Below the pieces are notes generated by a model. That model made no database searches and was not told the origin of the DNA. It saw only the letters and a list, made by a program, of their open reading frames with translations. A DNA stretch of 24,029 bases from a virus, in the IMG/VR virus record IMGVR_UViG_3300046389_000129, positions 1-24,029 of that record. The stretch is one strand, 5' to 3'. This document shows, piece by piece, positions 8,899-16,290 of this stretch. Within the stretch, counting starts at the first letter, position 1; each line of letters starts with the position of its first letter. A program made the position numbers and the translations under genes.

Positions 8899-8917
8899 TT
8901 TTTACTATATTGTTATG
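8899..8917 (+). promoter_or_regulatory. Repeated start-codon motif, copy 2
   Basis: tttttactatattgttATG runs into the start codon of the protease gene. It is the third relative of the motif at 591 and 12022 and shares the core ACTATA[CT][AT]G[AT]TATG. Lying in a divergent gap where a new rightward transcript must begin, it supports a promoter role more than the other copies do. Confidence 0.4.
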
Positions 8918-10354
8918 ATTCCAACGTATACGCTTTCCATTGATCCACAATATCAAGAAGACACCGAACTTGCAATCTTTCAAATTGCAAACACGGAAAA
9001 CCCCGCAATCCAAATCAAAGGCGTTGCATTTAGTGATCAAACCAAAAACGTATTTTTCAAAGACGACATCAAGCACCGAATCGCGTCGCCCGTTTTAACA
9101 CCTGGAAACATTTATCGAAAAGACGAATTGACGGGTGAAGAATACTACGCCAAAGTCACAACCGAATTCATTGAATCTGTATTCGTTGACTTTATGCAAA
9201 AGCAAGCGGGCAAACAAGTATTCAACGAAGAACACGACGAAAGCAAAACCGTTCCCGCTTACATATTGGAAACGTGGCTTGTGACGAATCCTGAAACCGA
9301 CAAATCAAAAACGCAATACGGAATCGACGTACCTGAGGGAACTTGGTTTGCAGTTCAACAATTTACCGATAAAGACGTGTATCACGATTATGTAAATCGA
9401 GGGTTAACGGGTTTCTCAATTCATGGTCATTCGGCGATGTTGGAAATGTCAGAAATCAAGTTTGAAGAAACTTATAACGACTATCCTGAAAGCGCAAAGA
9501 ACAACGCACAAAAAGTTTTGGATTGGCGCGATGAATACGGTGACGAAGTTGAGGGAATGACACGCATCGGTTGGACTCGTGCAAACCAAATCAGTAAGGG
9601 TGAAAACATCAGCCGTGACACAATCGCGAAAATGGCATCATTTAAGCGTCACGAAAAGAACGCCGAAGTCAGCGAAGAAAATAAATCGACACCGTGGAAA
9701 GATGCGGGGCGCGTTGCATGGCTTGGTTGGGGTGGCACGTCGGGTGTCAATTGGGCAATTGAAAAACTAAAATCCATAAATAATAGTAAAATGATAGACG
9801 AAAAAAAAGAAGTCGAAATGGAAGCAGACGGGAAACCGCACGCACACATTGAACTGCCGATTGGCGTTCATACGATTGGGGATTCTGTTTATACCGTTGA
9901 AGAGGTAATCGAAAACGAGGGAACAGAAAACGAATACAAGTGCAACAAGATTGTTTCAATCGTTCCAATTGACGAAAGCGCAAGCGAAGAAGTTGTTGAA
10001 GCAACTGAAGAAAAAGAAGAAGTTGACGTTGAAATGACCGAAGAAAAAGAAGAAGAAGTGGTTGTTGAAGCGAAAGCAAAAACGGAATACGCTGACGAAG
10101 AAAAAGAAGAAGAAGTCAAAGTTGAAATGGCTGACGAAGCAGAAATGGAAGCGTATTATTCAAAAGAAGAAATTGACGCGAAGTTCAAGGAGTTGTATGA
10201 CATGATTGCAGACGTGAAAGCCGAAGCAAGCGAAGACGTTGAAGTGTCTGACGAAAGCAACACGCAACTATCAAGCAACGAACCAAAAGGTCGAATCGAC
10301 TTGATGGGTGAAAAACTTGCGAAGTTTGCTAAATTTAGCGCATCAAAAAAGTAG
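8915..10354 (+). CDS. Prohead serine protease (XkdF-like) with acidic scaffold-like C-terminus
   Basis: A 479-residue protein. Residues about 50-180 match the XkdF family of capsid maturation proteases: LTPGNIYRKDELTGEEYY (61-78), NEEHD with His107 and GLTGFSIHGHS (163-173) with Ser168 as likely nucleophile and His170/His172 beside it. Residues about 180-286 hold a separate module with YPESAKNNAQKVL, RIGWTRANQISKGENISRDT and WLGWGGTSGVNWA, a domain I know from other phage morphogenesis proteins but cannot assign a role. Residues about 300-440 are extremely Glu-rich, and the last 40 are basic, as expected of a scaffold that recruits capsid subunits. An internal ATG at 9791 in an A-rich leader may give the scaffold alone. 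The gene directly precedes the capsid gene. Confidence 0.75.
   Translation: MIPTYTLSIDPQYQEDTELAIFQIANTENPAIQIKGVAFSDQTKNVFFKDDIKHRIASPVLTPGNIYRKDELTGEEYYAKVTTEFIESVFVDFMQKQAGKQVFNEEHDESKTVPAYILETWLVTNPETDKSKTQYGIDVPEGTWFAVQQFTDKDVYHDYVNRGLTGFSIHGHSAMLEMSEIKFEETYNDYPESAKNNAQKVLDWRDEYGDEVEGMTRIGWTRANQISKGENISRDTIAKMASFKRHEKNAEVSEENKSTPWKDAGRVAWLGWGGTSGVNWAIEKLKSINNSKMIDEKKEVEMEADGKPHAHIELPIGVHTIGDSVYTVEEVIENEGTENEYKCNKIVSIVPIDESASEEVVEATEEKEEVDVEMTEEKEEEVVVEAKAKTEYADEEKEEEVKVEMADEAEMEAYYSKEEIDAKFKELYDMIADVKAEASEDVEVSDESNTQLSSNEPKGRIDLMGEKLAKFAKFSASKK
9791..10354 (+). CDS. Possible nested scaffold protein from an internal start
   Basis: Met293 of the protease gene is encoded at 9791 directly after aaataatagtaaa, an A-rich leader like those of the true starts in this window and unlike the flanking coding DNA. 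Translation from here would give a 187-residue protein holding the acidic and basic C-terminal part without the protease. Lambda makes its scaffold Nu3 from an internal start in the protease gene C in the same way. There is no direct evidence for initiation here, and an in-frame linker of the same composition would look alike. Confidence 0.35.
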   Translation: MIDEKKEVEMEADGKPHAHIELPIGVHTIGDSVYTVEEVIENEGTENEYKCNKIVSIVPIDESASEEVVEATEEKEEVDVEMTEEKEEEVVVEAKAKTEYADEEKEEEVKVEMADEAEMEAYYSKEEIDAKFKELYDMIADVKAEASEDVEVSDESNTQLSSNEPKGRIDLMGEKLAKFAKFSASKK

Positions 10355-10381
10355 GAATCAAAAATCAAAAATAAAACAAAA

Positions 10382-11356
10382 ATGGCAACAAGAGATTTAA
10401 AAATGTCAATGAATGTAGCAACCGAAGCGTTGTTGCAAGTGAATCCAAAAGAATTTTATACTAAAGCACTTTTGGAAAACCGTTCAAGTTCATATTTCCG
10501 TCAGGTTTTGAACATCAAAGAGAAAACAAAAATCGGAAATCTTTCTTTCGGTACTTTGTTATTCCCTGGAGATTGTGATTACCAAGGAGGAAATTCAACG
10601 CTTGGAGCAAAAGAGATGGAGCCTTGCAAAATTCAAATCGGAACTGATTTGTGTATGTATGAAATGGAAACATCATTCCTTGCGGATTGGATGAAAGCGG
10701 GATCGAATGGTGAGTGGATGCCAGCGGAATACGCAACATTTATGTACTCTGAATTATCAAGAAACGTTTCTGACCTTTTGGAGGTTTTAACGTGGCAAGG
10801 TGACACGGATGTGACTTTCGATGCAAATGATCCATCAACGTTCATCGGTCTTTGTGACGGTCTTGAAAAGCAACTTTGTGGTGCTTCAATTCCAACGGCT
10901 CAAAGATTGGCGGGAACAACAATCAACAGTTCAACGGTAATCGCTGAACTAACTGCGGTATACAATGCACTTCCAACACGAATCAAGCAAGTAAAAGAAG
11001 ATGTACTTTGGTGCGTTTCTCAAAACGTTGCGGATTCTTACCGTTTAGCGGTTGCACTTCAATCGGCAGAAGTTTACACGGCGCAAGATCCAGAATTGAA
11101 TTTCCTTGGATACAAATTGACAGTATGTGCGGGAATGTCTGACAACACAATGACAGTTTCAAAAGCTGACAATTATGTATTCCTTGCGGATTTGGTTTCA
11201 GATCCTGAAGATTTGAACGTGATTGACTTGTCAAAAACAACGGGTGACAAAACTATCCGTGTGCGTTCTGACTTCAAAGTTGGTTTCAACTTCTTAAATG
11301 ACTCAGCAACTGCTGACGAAAACGAGTGGGTGACTTACGGATTGGATTGTGCATAA
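10382..11356 (+). CDS. Major capsid protein
   Basis: A 324-residue protein with an A-rich leader and ATG at 10382, directly after the protease/scaffold gene. It has the profile of an HK97-fold capsid subunit: a helical N-terminus, a middle with TWQGDTDVTFDANDPSTFIG, a later LPTRIKQVKEDVLWCVS helix and a C-terminal beta part with TVCAGMSDNTMTVSKADNYV, then FLADLVSDPEDLNVIDLSK. The FLADLVSD-VIDLSK segment resembles the end of Bacteroidetes phage capsid proteins. Eight cysteines are spread along the chain, which is many for a capsid protein. Codon use differs from its neighbours (more GGA, TCT and GCG), which may reflect high expression. A hairpin follows the gene. Confidence 0.8.
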   Translation: MATRDLKMSMNVATEALLQVNPKEFYTKALLENRSSSYFRQVLNIKEKTKIGNLSFGTLLFPGDCDYQGGNSTLGAKEMEPCKIQIGTDLCMYEMETSFLADWMKAGSNGEWMPAEYATFMYSELSRNVSDLLEVLTWQGDTDVTFDANDPSTFIGLCDGLEKQLCGASIPTAQRLAGTTINSSTVIAELTAVYNALPTRIKQVKEDVLWCVSQNVADSYRLAVALQSAEVYTAQDPELNFLGYKLTVCAGMSDNTMTVSKADNYVFLADLVSDPEDLNVIDLSKTTGDKTIRVRSDFKVGFNFLNDSATADENEWVTYGLDCA

Positions 11357-11379
11357 GCATAAAACAAGATAATTAATAA

Positions 11380-11406
11380 AGGGCGGGATTCGTTCCGCCC
11401 TATTTA
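11380..11406 (+). terminator. Hairpin after the capsid gene
   Basis: GGGCGGGA-TTCG-TTCCGCCC (11381-11400) forms an 8-pair stem, one pair a G-T, with a TTCG tetraloop and one extra A-T pair outside. The following tatttac is a weak T tract. It may end part of the capsid transcripts or act as a partial terminator that sets the level of capsid against tail tube. A related hairpin with the same right arm occurs at 19339. Confidence 0.6.
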
Positions 11407-11427
11407 CAAACTTTAAATTTTAAAAAT

Positions 11428-11949
11428 ATGCCAGTACAAAACTGCACCGCACTCGAGGAAATTGCTTTAGGGTGCGCACGAAATTCGGGAGGCATTGACG
11501 AGATTTATGTTGGTGATATGGAGGATATAACTGAAGTTATTGCAGACGAATCAACGTGGGAAATCACGACGTTGACTGTTTCACCAGCACCTATCAACGT
11601 ACAAGTCAAAAGAAGATATTCCGAATATACAGATGAAAAGCAAGACGGAATCGAAGCGGGTGTTGACGTTGTCAACCGAACGGTTTCAATTATGCTACCA
11701 AGACGAGAGAAAGAAAAATCCAAAGCTTTGAATATTTTGGGCGCGGGTTCTCGATACCTTTATGTTTTGGTGAAAGATTTAAACGGTCTTATTTGGTATT
11801 TTCCATATGTACAACTTCAAACAATTGGAGGCGGATCAGGGAAAAACCGTGCTGACGGTTCAAAATACGATGTTGCATTCTATGGTGAAGATGATTCACT
11901 TGCGAAAGAAGTGCCATCACTCGTATATACTGCCGTTACAGGACAGTAA
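11428..11949 (+). CDS. Probable major tail tube protein
   Basis: A 173-residue protein with no membrane segment. It has the composition and segment order of siphophage tail tube subunits: an early negatively charged loop (IYVGDMEDITEVIADEST), a beta hairpin with INVQVKRRYSEYTDEKQDGI, an arginine-rich MLPRREKEKSKAL helix and a late YLYVLVKDLNGLIWYFPYV strand pair, then GGGSGKNRADGSKYDVAFYGED. The segment around WEITTL and the DGSKYDVAF turn match what I know of Bacteroidetes phage tube proteins. It follows the capsid gene and is closed by its own terminator, which fits high expression. The assignment depends on fold pattern and position. Confidence 0.6.
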   Translation: MPVQNCTALEEIALGCARNSGGIDEIYVGDMEDITEVIADESTWEITTLTVSPAPINVQVKRRYSEYTDEKQDGIEAGVDVVNRTVSIMLPRREKEKSKALNILGAGSRYLYVLVKDLNGLIWYFPYVQLQTIGGGSGKNRADGSKYDVAFYGEDDSLAKEVPSLVYTAVTGQ

Positions 11950-11971
11950 AAAACCAAAAAATCAAACAATC

Positions 11972-12005
11972 AAAAGAGGGGGTGACAATGTTCATCCCTT
12001 TTTTT
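11972..12005 (+). terminator. Terminator after the tail tube gene
   Basis: AGGG-G-GTGA (11977-11985) pairs with TCATCCCT (11992-11999) over 8 pairs, with one bulged G and one G-T pair, and the stem can be lengthened by A-T pairs. The loop is CAATGT. Seven T residues follow (11999-12005). The next gene is preceded by its own repeated start motif at 12022. Confidence 0.6.
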
Positions 12006-12021
12006 ATGAAACAAAATTCAG

Positions 12022-12042
12022 TTTCTATACTATACTGATATG
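12022..12042 (+). promoter_or_regulatory. Repeated start-codon motif, copy 3
   Basis: tttctatactatactgatATG matches the copy at 591 almost exactly, apart from a two-base TA insertion and one A/T change. It lies 17 bases after a terminator and ends in the start codon of the next gene. That placement is what a late promoter restarting transcription would show. Confidence 0.45.
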
Positions 12043-12369
12043 ATAAAACTTGAAAAGGACATATCAACAAATGTAGTTGTGACATTTGCGCCAAAAACAA
12101 CGGTTGAAAATCCGTACTATTTGATTGAGATTTTTAACGTTTCGGATGAGGTTGTCGAATCATTCACACCGACCGACACAAGCACGACAAAGGAACGGTA
12201 TAATGAATTTGAACTGACGACCACATTGCGACAAGGTGAATATTACTATACCGCATGGCAATCGGAAACAATCAACCCGACAATTAGCGACGTTGTGGGT
12301 GAACCCGTGAACTTTGGAATTGTGACCGTTTCGTCAAGTGATGACATTTTAACAGATATATATTTATGA
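12040..12369 (+). CDS. Small beta-rich virion-type protein, unknown function
   Basis: A 109-residue protein without signal peptide or membrane segment. It has alternating beta strands and an Ig-like feel: FAPKTTVENPYYLIEIF, then a RYNEFELTTTLRQGEYYYTA segment in the middle. Small proteins with this 'r.neF.i....l..G.y.Y' core are frequent in the structural regions of Bacteroidetes phages. The stop overlaps the portal start (ATGA), so it is coupled to the portal. It might decorate the capsid or help portal assembly, but no known function can be assigned. It starts from a repeated promoter-like motif. Confidence 0.6.
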   Translation: MIKLEKDISTNVVVTFAPKTTVENPYYLIEIFNVSDEVVESFTPTDTSTTKERYNEFELTTTLRQGEYYYTAWQSETINPTISDVVGEPVNFGIVTVSSSDDILTDIYL

Positions 12370-13718
12370 AAATTTTCGGAATAGAATTTAACGCAAACGG
12401 ATCGGGTGCAAGAACATCACCGCAAGCATTCAATACGCCATTTTTGAAAGTTGGAAAAGGGAACTTATCACTTCCGTTTGTTCAATCACGATGGTCATCC
12501 ACGGGGGTCATTTTTTTTGGTCAGGACAATTTATTTCCGCAACTGCTCAATCAGATGTATTTCACTTCACCGTTGCATGGTTCAATTGTAGATTTCACAA
12601 CTAACGCGGTGATGGGTGGAGGCATCGACGTTCAACCCGTCGAAGATAGTGCAAAGAACAACATTGACGTTCGTGTGTTTATGCGTAAAAACAAATTGAA
12701 TTCAATGTTTCAAGTTTTATGTCGTGACTTTTATTTGCACCGACGCATTCACATATTGATGAATTTTTCGGATAGTGGTAAATTTTTGAAGATGACACGA
12801 ATCGATCCGTCAAAAATACGATACAATTTTGACGGCTCGTTTGAATACTCCGACGATTGGGCAAACGGTCGCAAGCGTAGACAAATTGAACCATACAACC
12901 CCGCGGGAAATTACGGTGAGGTACTTTATACAATGCAAGACGATGCACCAGGTCAGGACTTTTATCCGATTCCAACGTATTCAAGCGCGTTGAATTGGTG
13001 TTTCCTTGATGGTGAAATGTCATTCCTACACAAAAACAACATACAACAATCAATCTTTCCGTCGGTGTTTATACGACGACCGAAACGATTCGGTTCAAAA
13101 GAAGAACAACAAAGTTTCATTGATGGATTGAAAGGGAATGAGGGCGCAGAAAATGCGGGGAAAGTCGGAGTTTTGACGGGTGACGGTTTTGAAAATACTC
13201 CCGAAGTAGTAAACGCACCGACAAATCAAAACGATAAACTGTTCACGGAAACGGCAAAAGAATTGAAAGACTCGATTTGTTTTGCTCACAAAATAAACCC
13301 GTCAATCATGGGGATCAAGGTTGCGGGTTCTTTGGGTAATGCGCAAGAACTTGAAATGAGTTACGGCATTTGGGAAAAAAATGTTGTTTTCCCGCTTCGT
13401 GACATCATGGAAAAACTCGGTCAAACGCTTTGTCAAATAACTGACACAAAAGGCAAATTTCAAATCAATGGGTATCAAATTATCGGTGACGTTATTGTCG
13501 AGGGTGACAATAGTCAAGTCAATCAAACTGCCGAAATACTTTCAGCGATGTCACCATTGCTTGCAAATAAAATACTTGAATCACTAACATTGAATGAAGT
13601 GCGTGCGATGGCGAACTTGCCAAGGGTTGACGGAGGTGACACGGTTGCAAGTTTGGTTGAATCCGAAACCGAAGCGTCAGAATTTGCGCAAGAACTAATT
13701 TCAAAAGTAAACAATTAA
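12366..13718 (+). CDS. Portal protein
   Basis: A 450-residue protein. VQSRWSSTGVIFFGQDNLFP (35-54) and SPLHGSIVDFTTNAVMGGGI match the N-terminal part of portal proteins of the SPP1/HK97 type, as does the central beta part around LKMTRIDPSKIRYNFDGSFE. The C-terminal part is helical with FAHKINPSIMGIKVAGSLGN and a later LTLNEVRAMANLPRVDGGD, the usual late portal element. The portal forms the packaging ring at one capsid vertex and works with the terminase. It is coupled to the preceding gene by ATGA and followed after 3 bases by the connector gene. Its distance from the terminase and its place after the capsid gene are unusual. Confidence 0.85.
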   Translation: MKIFGIEFNANGSGARTSPQAFNTPFLKVGKGNLSLPFVQSRWSSTGVIFFGQDNLFPQLLNQMYFTSPLHGSIVDFTTNAVMGGGIDVQPVEDSAKNNIDVRVFMRKNKLNSMFQVLCRDFYLHRRIHILMNFSDSGKFLKMTRIDPSKIRYNFDGSFEYSDDWANGRKRRQIEPYNPAGNYGEVLYTMQDDAPGQDFYPIPTYSSALNWCFLDGEMSFLHKNNIQQSIFPSVFIRRPKRFGSKEEQQSFIDGLKGNEGAENAGKVGVLTGDGFENTPEVVNAPTNQNDKLFTETAKELKDSICFAHKINPSIMGIKVAGSLGNAQELEMSYGIWEKNVVFPLRDIMEKLGQTLCQITDTKGKFQINGYQIIGDVIVEGDNSQVNQTAEILSAMSPLLANKILESLTLNEVRAMANLPRVDGGDTVASLVESETEASEFAQELISKVNN

Positions 13719-13721
13719 AAC

Positions 13722-14231
13722 ATGGCATTGACTTATTTCGTTACCGAAGCATATTTGAAGCAAGCGACCGCGTTGACAAAGAACATCGACGCAAATGAAA
13801 TCGTTCCGTTCATCACCGTGGCATCTGACACCTGGATGCAGTCTATTCTTGGTTCATATTTTTACGATCATTTATTGCTTGCTTACAATGCGCAAACGTT
13901 AACGGCTGACGAAGAAATTCTTGTTTCTAAAATGAAACCCGCAATCGCGTGGCGTGCGACTTCGGATTGCGTTGTTGAATTGACGTATCAAATAAAGAAC
14001 AAAGGAATCCAAAAACAAAGCGGTGACAATTCCGAAAGCGTTGATTTAACCGAAACGGGATTTGTCAAAACGCACTACGAAAACAAAGCGGAATTTTATG
14101 AATCATTTCTTGTTGATTATTTGAGAACTAACAAAGCAAAATTTCCGCAATTCATTGACAAGCAAAACAAGACCGCGATCATTGCACCGCAAGACGATAA
14201 CAATTTCAATTCTGACATTCTGTTCATATGA
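13722..14231 (+). CDS. Probable head-tail connector (DUF6712-like)
   Basis: A 169-residue, mainly helical protein directly after the portal. VTEAYLKQATALTKNIDANE and the SDTWMQSILGSYFYDHLL helix, then LVSKMKPAIAWRATSDCVVE, form the compact helical bundle typical of head-completion/adaptor proteins. I know the family from Bacteroidetes phages under the name DUF6712; the name is recalled, not searched. It is followed by the tail-terminator-like gene with an ATGA overlap. Genes in this position usually form the ring below the portal. No enzymatic motif is present. Confidence 0.6.
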   Translation: MALTYFVTEAYLKQATALTKNIDANEIVPFITVASDTWMQSILGSYFYDHLLLAYNAQTLTADEEILVSKMKPAIAWRATSDCVVELTYQIKNKGIQKQSGDNSESVDLTETGFVKTHYENKAEFYESFLVDYLRTNKAKFPQFIDKQNKTAIIAPQDDNNFNSDILFI

Positions 14232-14668
14232 TTGGGTATTCACAATTTACAAATCTATTGAAGCAATTCGCCGACAATCACAAGGTCGGGATTCGTTTCA
14301 TTTCTGAATTTCGGGAACAACTGCCGAACCTATCAACGGCAGAAATTGAATTCCCGATTTTATTTGTTGAACCCGTTGGTGCTGACACGAAAGAATTCGC
14401 CAATACTTTGGATGTAAACGTTTATTGTCTTGACAGACTACGGAAAGACCGTAAGAATACAGAAGATGTCTTAAATGACACCCTAATGATATTAAACCAA
14501 GATTTGACGCGATGGCTTGAAGATGAGGTCAAAGTTCTTGAATCGGAACAACCTTATCCCGCGCAAGTTTACAACAATTATTTACTTGATTACACCGCGG
14601 GTTGGTCAATTCGTTTGTCGGTTGACATTGAACGAATCGGATTGTGTGAAATACCATTCAATAATTAA
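14228..14668 (+). CDS. Probable tail terminator/neck protein
   Basis: A 146-residue protein coupled to the connector gene by ATGA. FISEFREQLPNLSTAEIEFP, then FANTLDVNVYCLDRLRKDRK with a following long helix and a DYTAGWSIRLSVDIERIGLC strand, give the alpha/beta layout of tail-completion proteins. The order portal, connector, this gene matches the usual portal-adaptor-terminator order. The specific role in closing the tail tube is inferred from position only. Confidence 0.5.
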   Translation: MIGYSQFTNLLKQFADNHKVGIRFISEFREQLPNLSTAEIEFPILFVEPVGADTKEFANTLDVNVYCLDRLRKDRKNTEDVLNDTLMILNQDLTRWLEDEVKVLESEQPYPAQVYNNYLLDYTAGWSIRLSVDIERIGLCEIPFNN

Positions 14669-14697
14669 AATAAAAACAAAAATAAAACAATAGAACA

Positions 14698-15675
14698 ATG
14701 GCAAAAGTAATTTATAAAGCGGGAAACTATGTTGTCGTGACTGACGCGAACAATGTTGATCGAGTTTTTCCAATTGGGAAAACGGTATACGAAGAAACTG
14801 CGGGAAACTTTTTGATTTCAGAAGGGCAAGTTGAACGTGAACAACTAATCATTCCCGTATCGGACACGGTCAATTGGGTTGATAACGACGGCACTAACTA
14901 CACCGAAGCAACATTCCGTGACTTTTTAAGAACAAATACGGGTTTTAGCCCCGCATCGGGCGGTAGCGGTGCGTCATGGGGTGGTATCACGGGAACTTTG
15001 TCCGATCAAACAGATTTGCAAAGTGAACTTGATGACAAACAAGACACCTTAGTAAGTGCAACAAACATAAAAACAATCAACGGAAGTTCTGTTTTGGGTA
15101 GTGGTGATTTAGCCGTTGGCGGTGGTAGTGGTACTTCGGGTTATCATATGCAATTATTACCAGGAGGTACTTATTTTGGTGGTATTTATCAAGCAAATAC
15201 AAACCACGCTGGACAAAATTATTCCAATCAAACTTTTGCGGATAGGATTTTGTACATTCCATTTATACCAAGTCAAGATTTTTCGAGTACTGAAATGCGA
15301 ATCCAATGTAGTGGAGCAAGTGCGGGAGATGAAGTAAAGCTTTCTATTTACTCTCACGATGGACTTAACGCACCACAAAATTTACTATATGAAAGTGCTG
15401 CGCTCGATATGTCTACAACGGGATATAAAACAGTCACAGTTAATCGAAATTGGACAAAAGGTGAAGTATATTGGCTTGGTGTTCACGGGAAAAATGGAGC
15501 TTGTAGAATTCTTGGAATGGGTTCAAATTTTGCTGATTCACTCATTATTGGACTTTTAAATAGTGGGAGGTTTAAAATGTGGGGTCAAACTGGTCAAACC
15601 TTTGCAAACGGTGCTCCCGCAACCGCAAACCCTAACACATTTAGGTACGATGTTTATACGATAGAATTTAAGTAA
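14698..15675 (+). CDS. Tail fibre / receptor-binding protein
   Basis: A 325-residue protein. Residues 1-90 form an attachment domain ending in FRDFLRTNTGF, a segment I know from other Bacteroidetes phage fibres. Residues about 90-145 are a linker with SGASWGGITGTLSDQTDLQS, then DDKQDTLVSATNIKTINGSS and a Gly/Ser run, the usual flexible shaft motif. Residues about 146-325 are beta-rich and Gly/Asn/Ser-rich with no recognised enzyme motif. They are likely the receptor-binding tip. The tip is encoded with a codon use unlike its neighbours, which suggests module exchange. A small gene follows after 12 bases. Confidence 0.65.
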   Translation: MAKVIYKAGNYVVVTDANNVDRVFPIGKTVYEETAGNFLISEGQVEREQLIIPVSDTVNWVDNDGTNYTEATFRDFLRTNTGFSPASGGSGASWGGITGTLSDQTDLQSELDDKQDTLVSATNIKTINGSSVLGSGDLAVGGGSGTSGYHMQLLPGGTYFGGIYQANTNHAGQNYSNQTFADRILYIPFIPSQDFSSTEMRIQCSGASAGDEVKLSIYSHDGLNAPQNLLYESAALDMSTTGYKTVTVNRNWTKGEVYWLGVHGKNGACRILGMGSNFADSLIIGLLNSGRFKMWGQTGQTFANGAPATANPNTFRYDVYTIEFK

Positions 15676-15687
15676 ATAAATAAAAAT

Positions 15688-15843
15688 ATGGCACAAATTA
15701 GAGAAGAAATATATGACGACAACGGGCTTGTCGAAGTGAAATTTCACGAAGTAGATGAACCAACTCAAGAAGAATTAATCGCAGAAAAGGAAGCGAAACT
15801 TTTAGAAATATACGCTGAACTTAATGCATTGAAAGAAATCTAA
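15688..15843 (+). CDS. Small Glu/Lys-rich protein after the fibre gene
   Basis: A 51-residue gene with ATG at 15688. The N-terminal half (MAQIREEIYDDNGLVEVKFH) looks like two short beta strands. The C-terminal half, EELIAEKEAKLLEIYAELNA, is a strong amphipathic helix, probably a coiled coil. Small proteins of this form often follow fibre genes in Bacteroidetes phages and may help fibre folding or attachment. It shares the A-rich leader of its neighbours and is followed by the first membrane gene after one base. Function is not known. Confidence 0.65.
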   Translation: MAQIREEIYDDNGLVEVKFHEVDEPTQEELIAEKEAKLLEIYAELNALKEI

Positions 15844-15844
15844 A

Positions 15845-16063
15845 ATGTTCAAAGATCTAATGGATAGCGATGAGGCGAATATCGGGGGTATCTTTTCCCT
15901 GGTTGCTACGGGTATAATAAAAATATATGAATGGGCAACTTTGGAGCAAGTGAACGATTGGTTGCAGTTGTTCCTTGCTTTGGGTGGTGCTTTCTTTTTG
16001 TTTCATCGCATCAAAGGTCAAATGCTTGATAACAAAATTAAGAAACGTGAACTTGACAAATAA
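15845..16063 (+). CDS. Small membrane protein of the lysis region (holin or antiholin candidate)
   Basis: A 72-residue protein. It has a hydrophobic segment at about 13-31 (GGIFSLVATGIIKIYEWA) and a stronger one at about 40-56 (LQLFLALGGAFFLFHRI), ending in a Lys/Arg-rich tail. Its size, two hydrophobic stretches and place two genes before an endolysin fit a holin-class protein. It is followed after 2 bases by another small membrane protein, so one may be the holin and the other its partner. No sequence family was recognised. Confidence 0.6.
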   Translation: MFKDLMDSDEANIGGIFSLVATGIIKIYEWATLEQVNDWLQLFLALGGAFFLFHRIKGQMLDNKIKKRELDK

Positions 16064-16065
16064 CG

Positions 16066-16290
16066 ATGCGCGCCGTTTGGGGATATATTAGCGACATCAT
16101 AAAACGGTCAACAAAGCGTTTCATCTTCATTTATATGGTTGTTTTTGTGTTGACGCCTTTGACATATATCTACACGAATCAAGAAAACTTTGAATTCGTA
16201 CTTGCGGAAATGCTGACGTTCTTGTCATTGCTTGCGGGCGGTGGCATTTATGAACGAATCAAAAGCAACAATCAAAATTCTGAATCATGA
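16066..16290 (+). CDS. Holin candidate with two membrane segments
   Basis: A 74-residue protein with a basic N-terminus (DIIKRSTKR), a first membrane segment at about 19-37 (FIFIYMVVFVLTPLTYIYT), a short acidic loop and a second segment at about 43-61 (FVLAEMLTFLSLLAGGGIY). A polar tail follows. This is the class II holin layout. The stop overlaps the endolysin start as ATGA, which strongly supports a lysis role. Holins form the holes in the inner membrane that release or activate the endolysin. Confidence 0.65.
   Translation: MRAVWGYISDIIKRSTKRFIFIYMVVFVLTPLTYIYTNQENFEFVLAEMLTFLSLLAGGGIYERIKSNNQNSES

Noticed and set aside
9747-10119. Ser/Leu-rich frames on the - strand opposite the acidic scaffold region
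   Set aside because: They are complements of GAA/GAG-rich coding DNA and have no independent coding signs.
11807-12043. A 78-residue frame running across the 11972 terminator and the motif at 12022
   Set aside because: It overlaps the end of the tube gene, crosses a strong terminator and has no leader of the local type.
14698-15675. A diversity-generating system acting on the fibre tip
   Set aside because: No reverse transcriptase and no template repeat were seen in the window; codon change in the tip is better explained by exchange.
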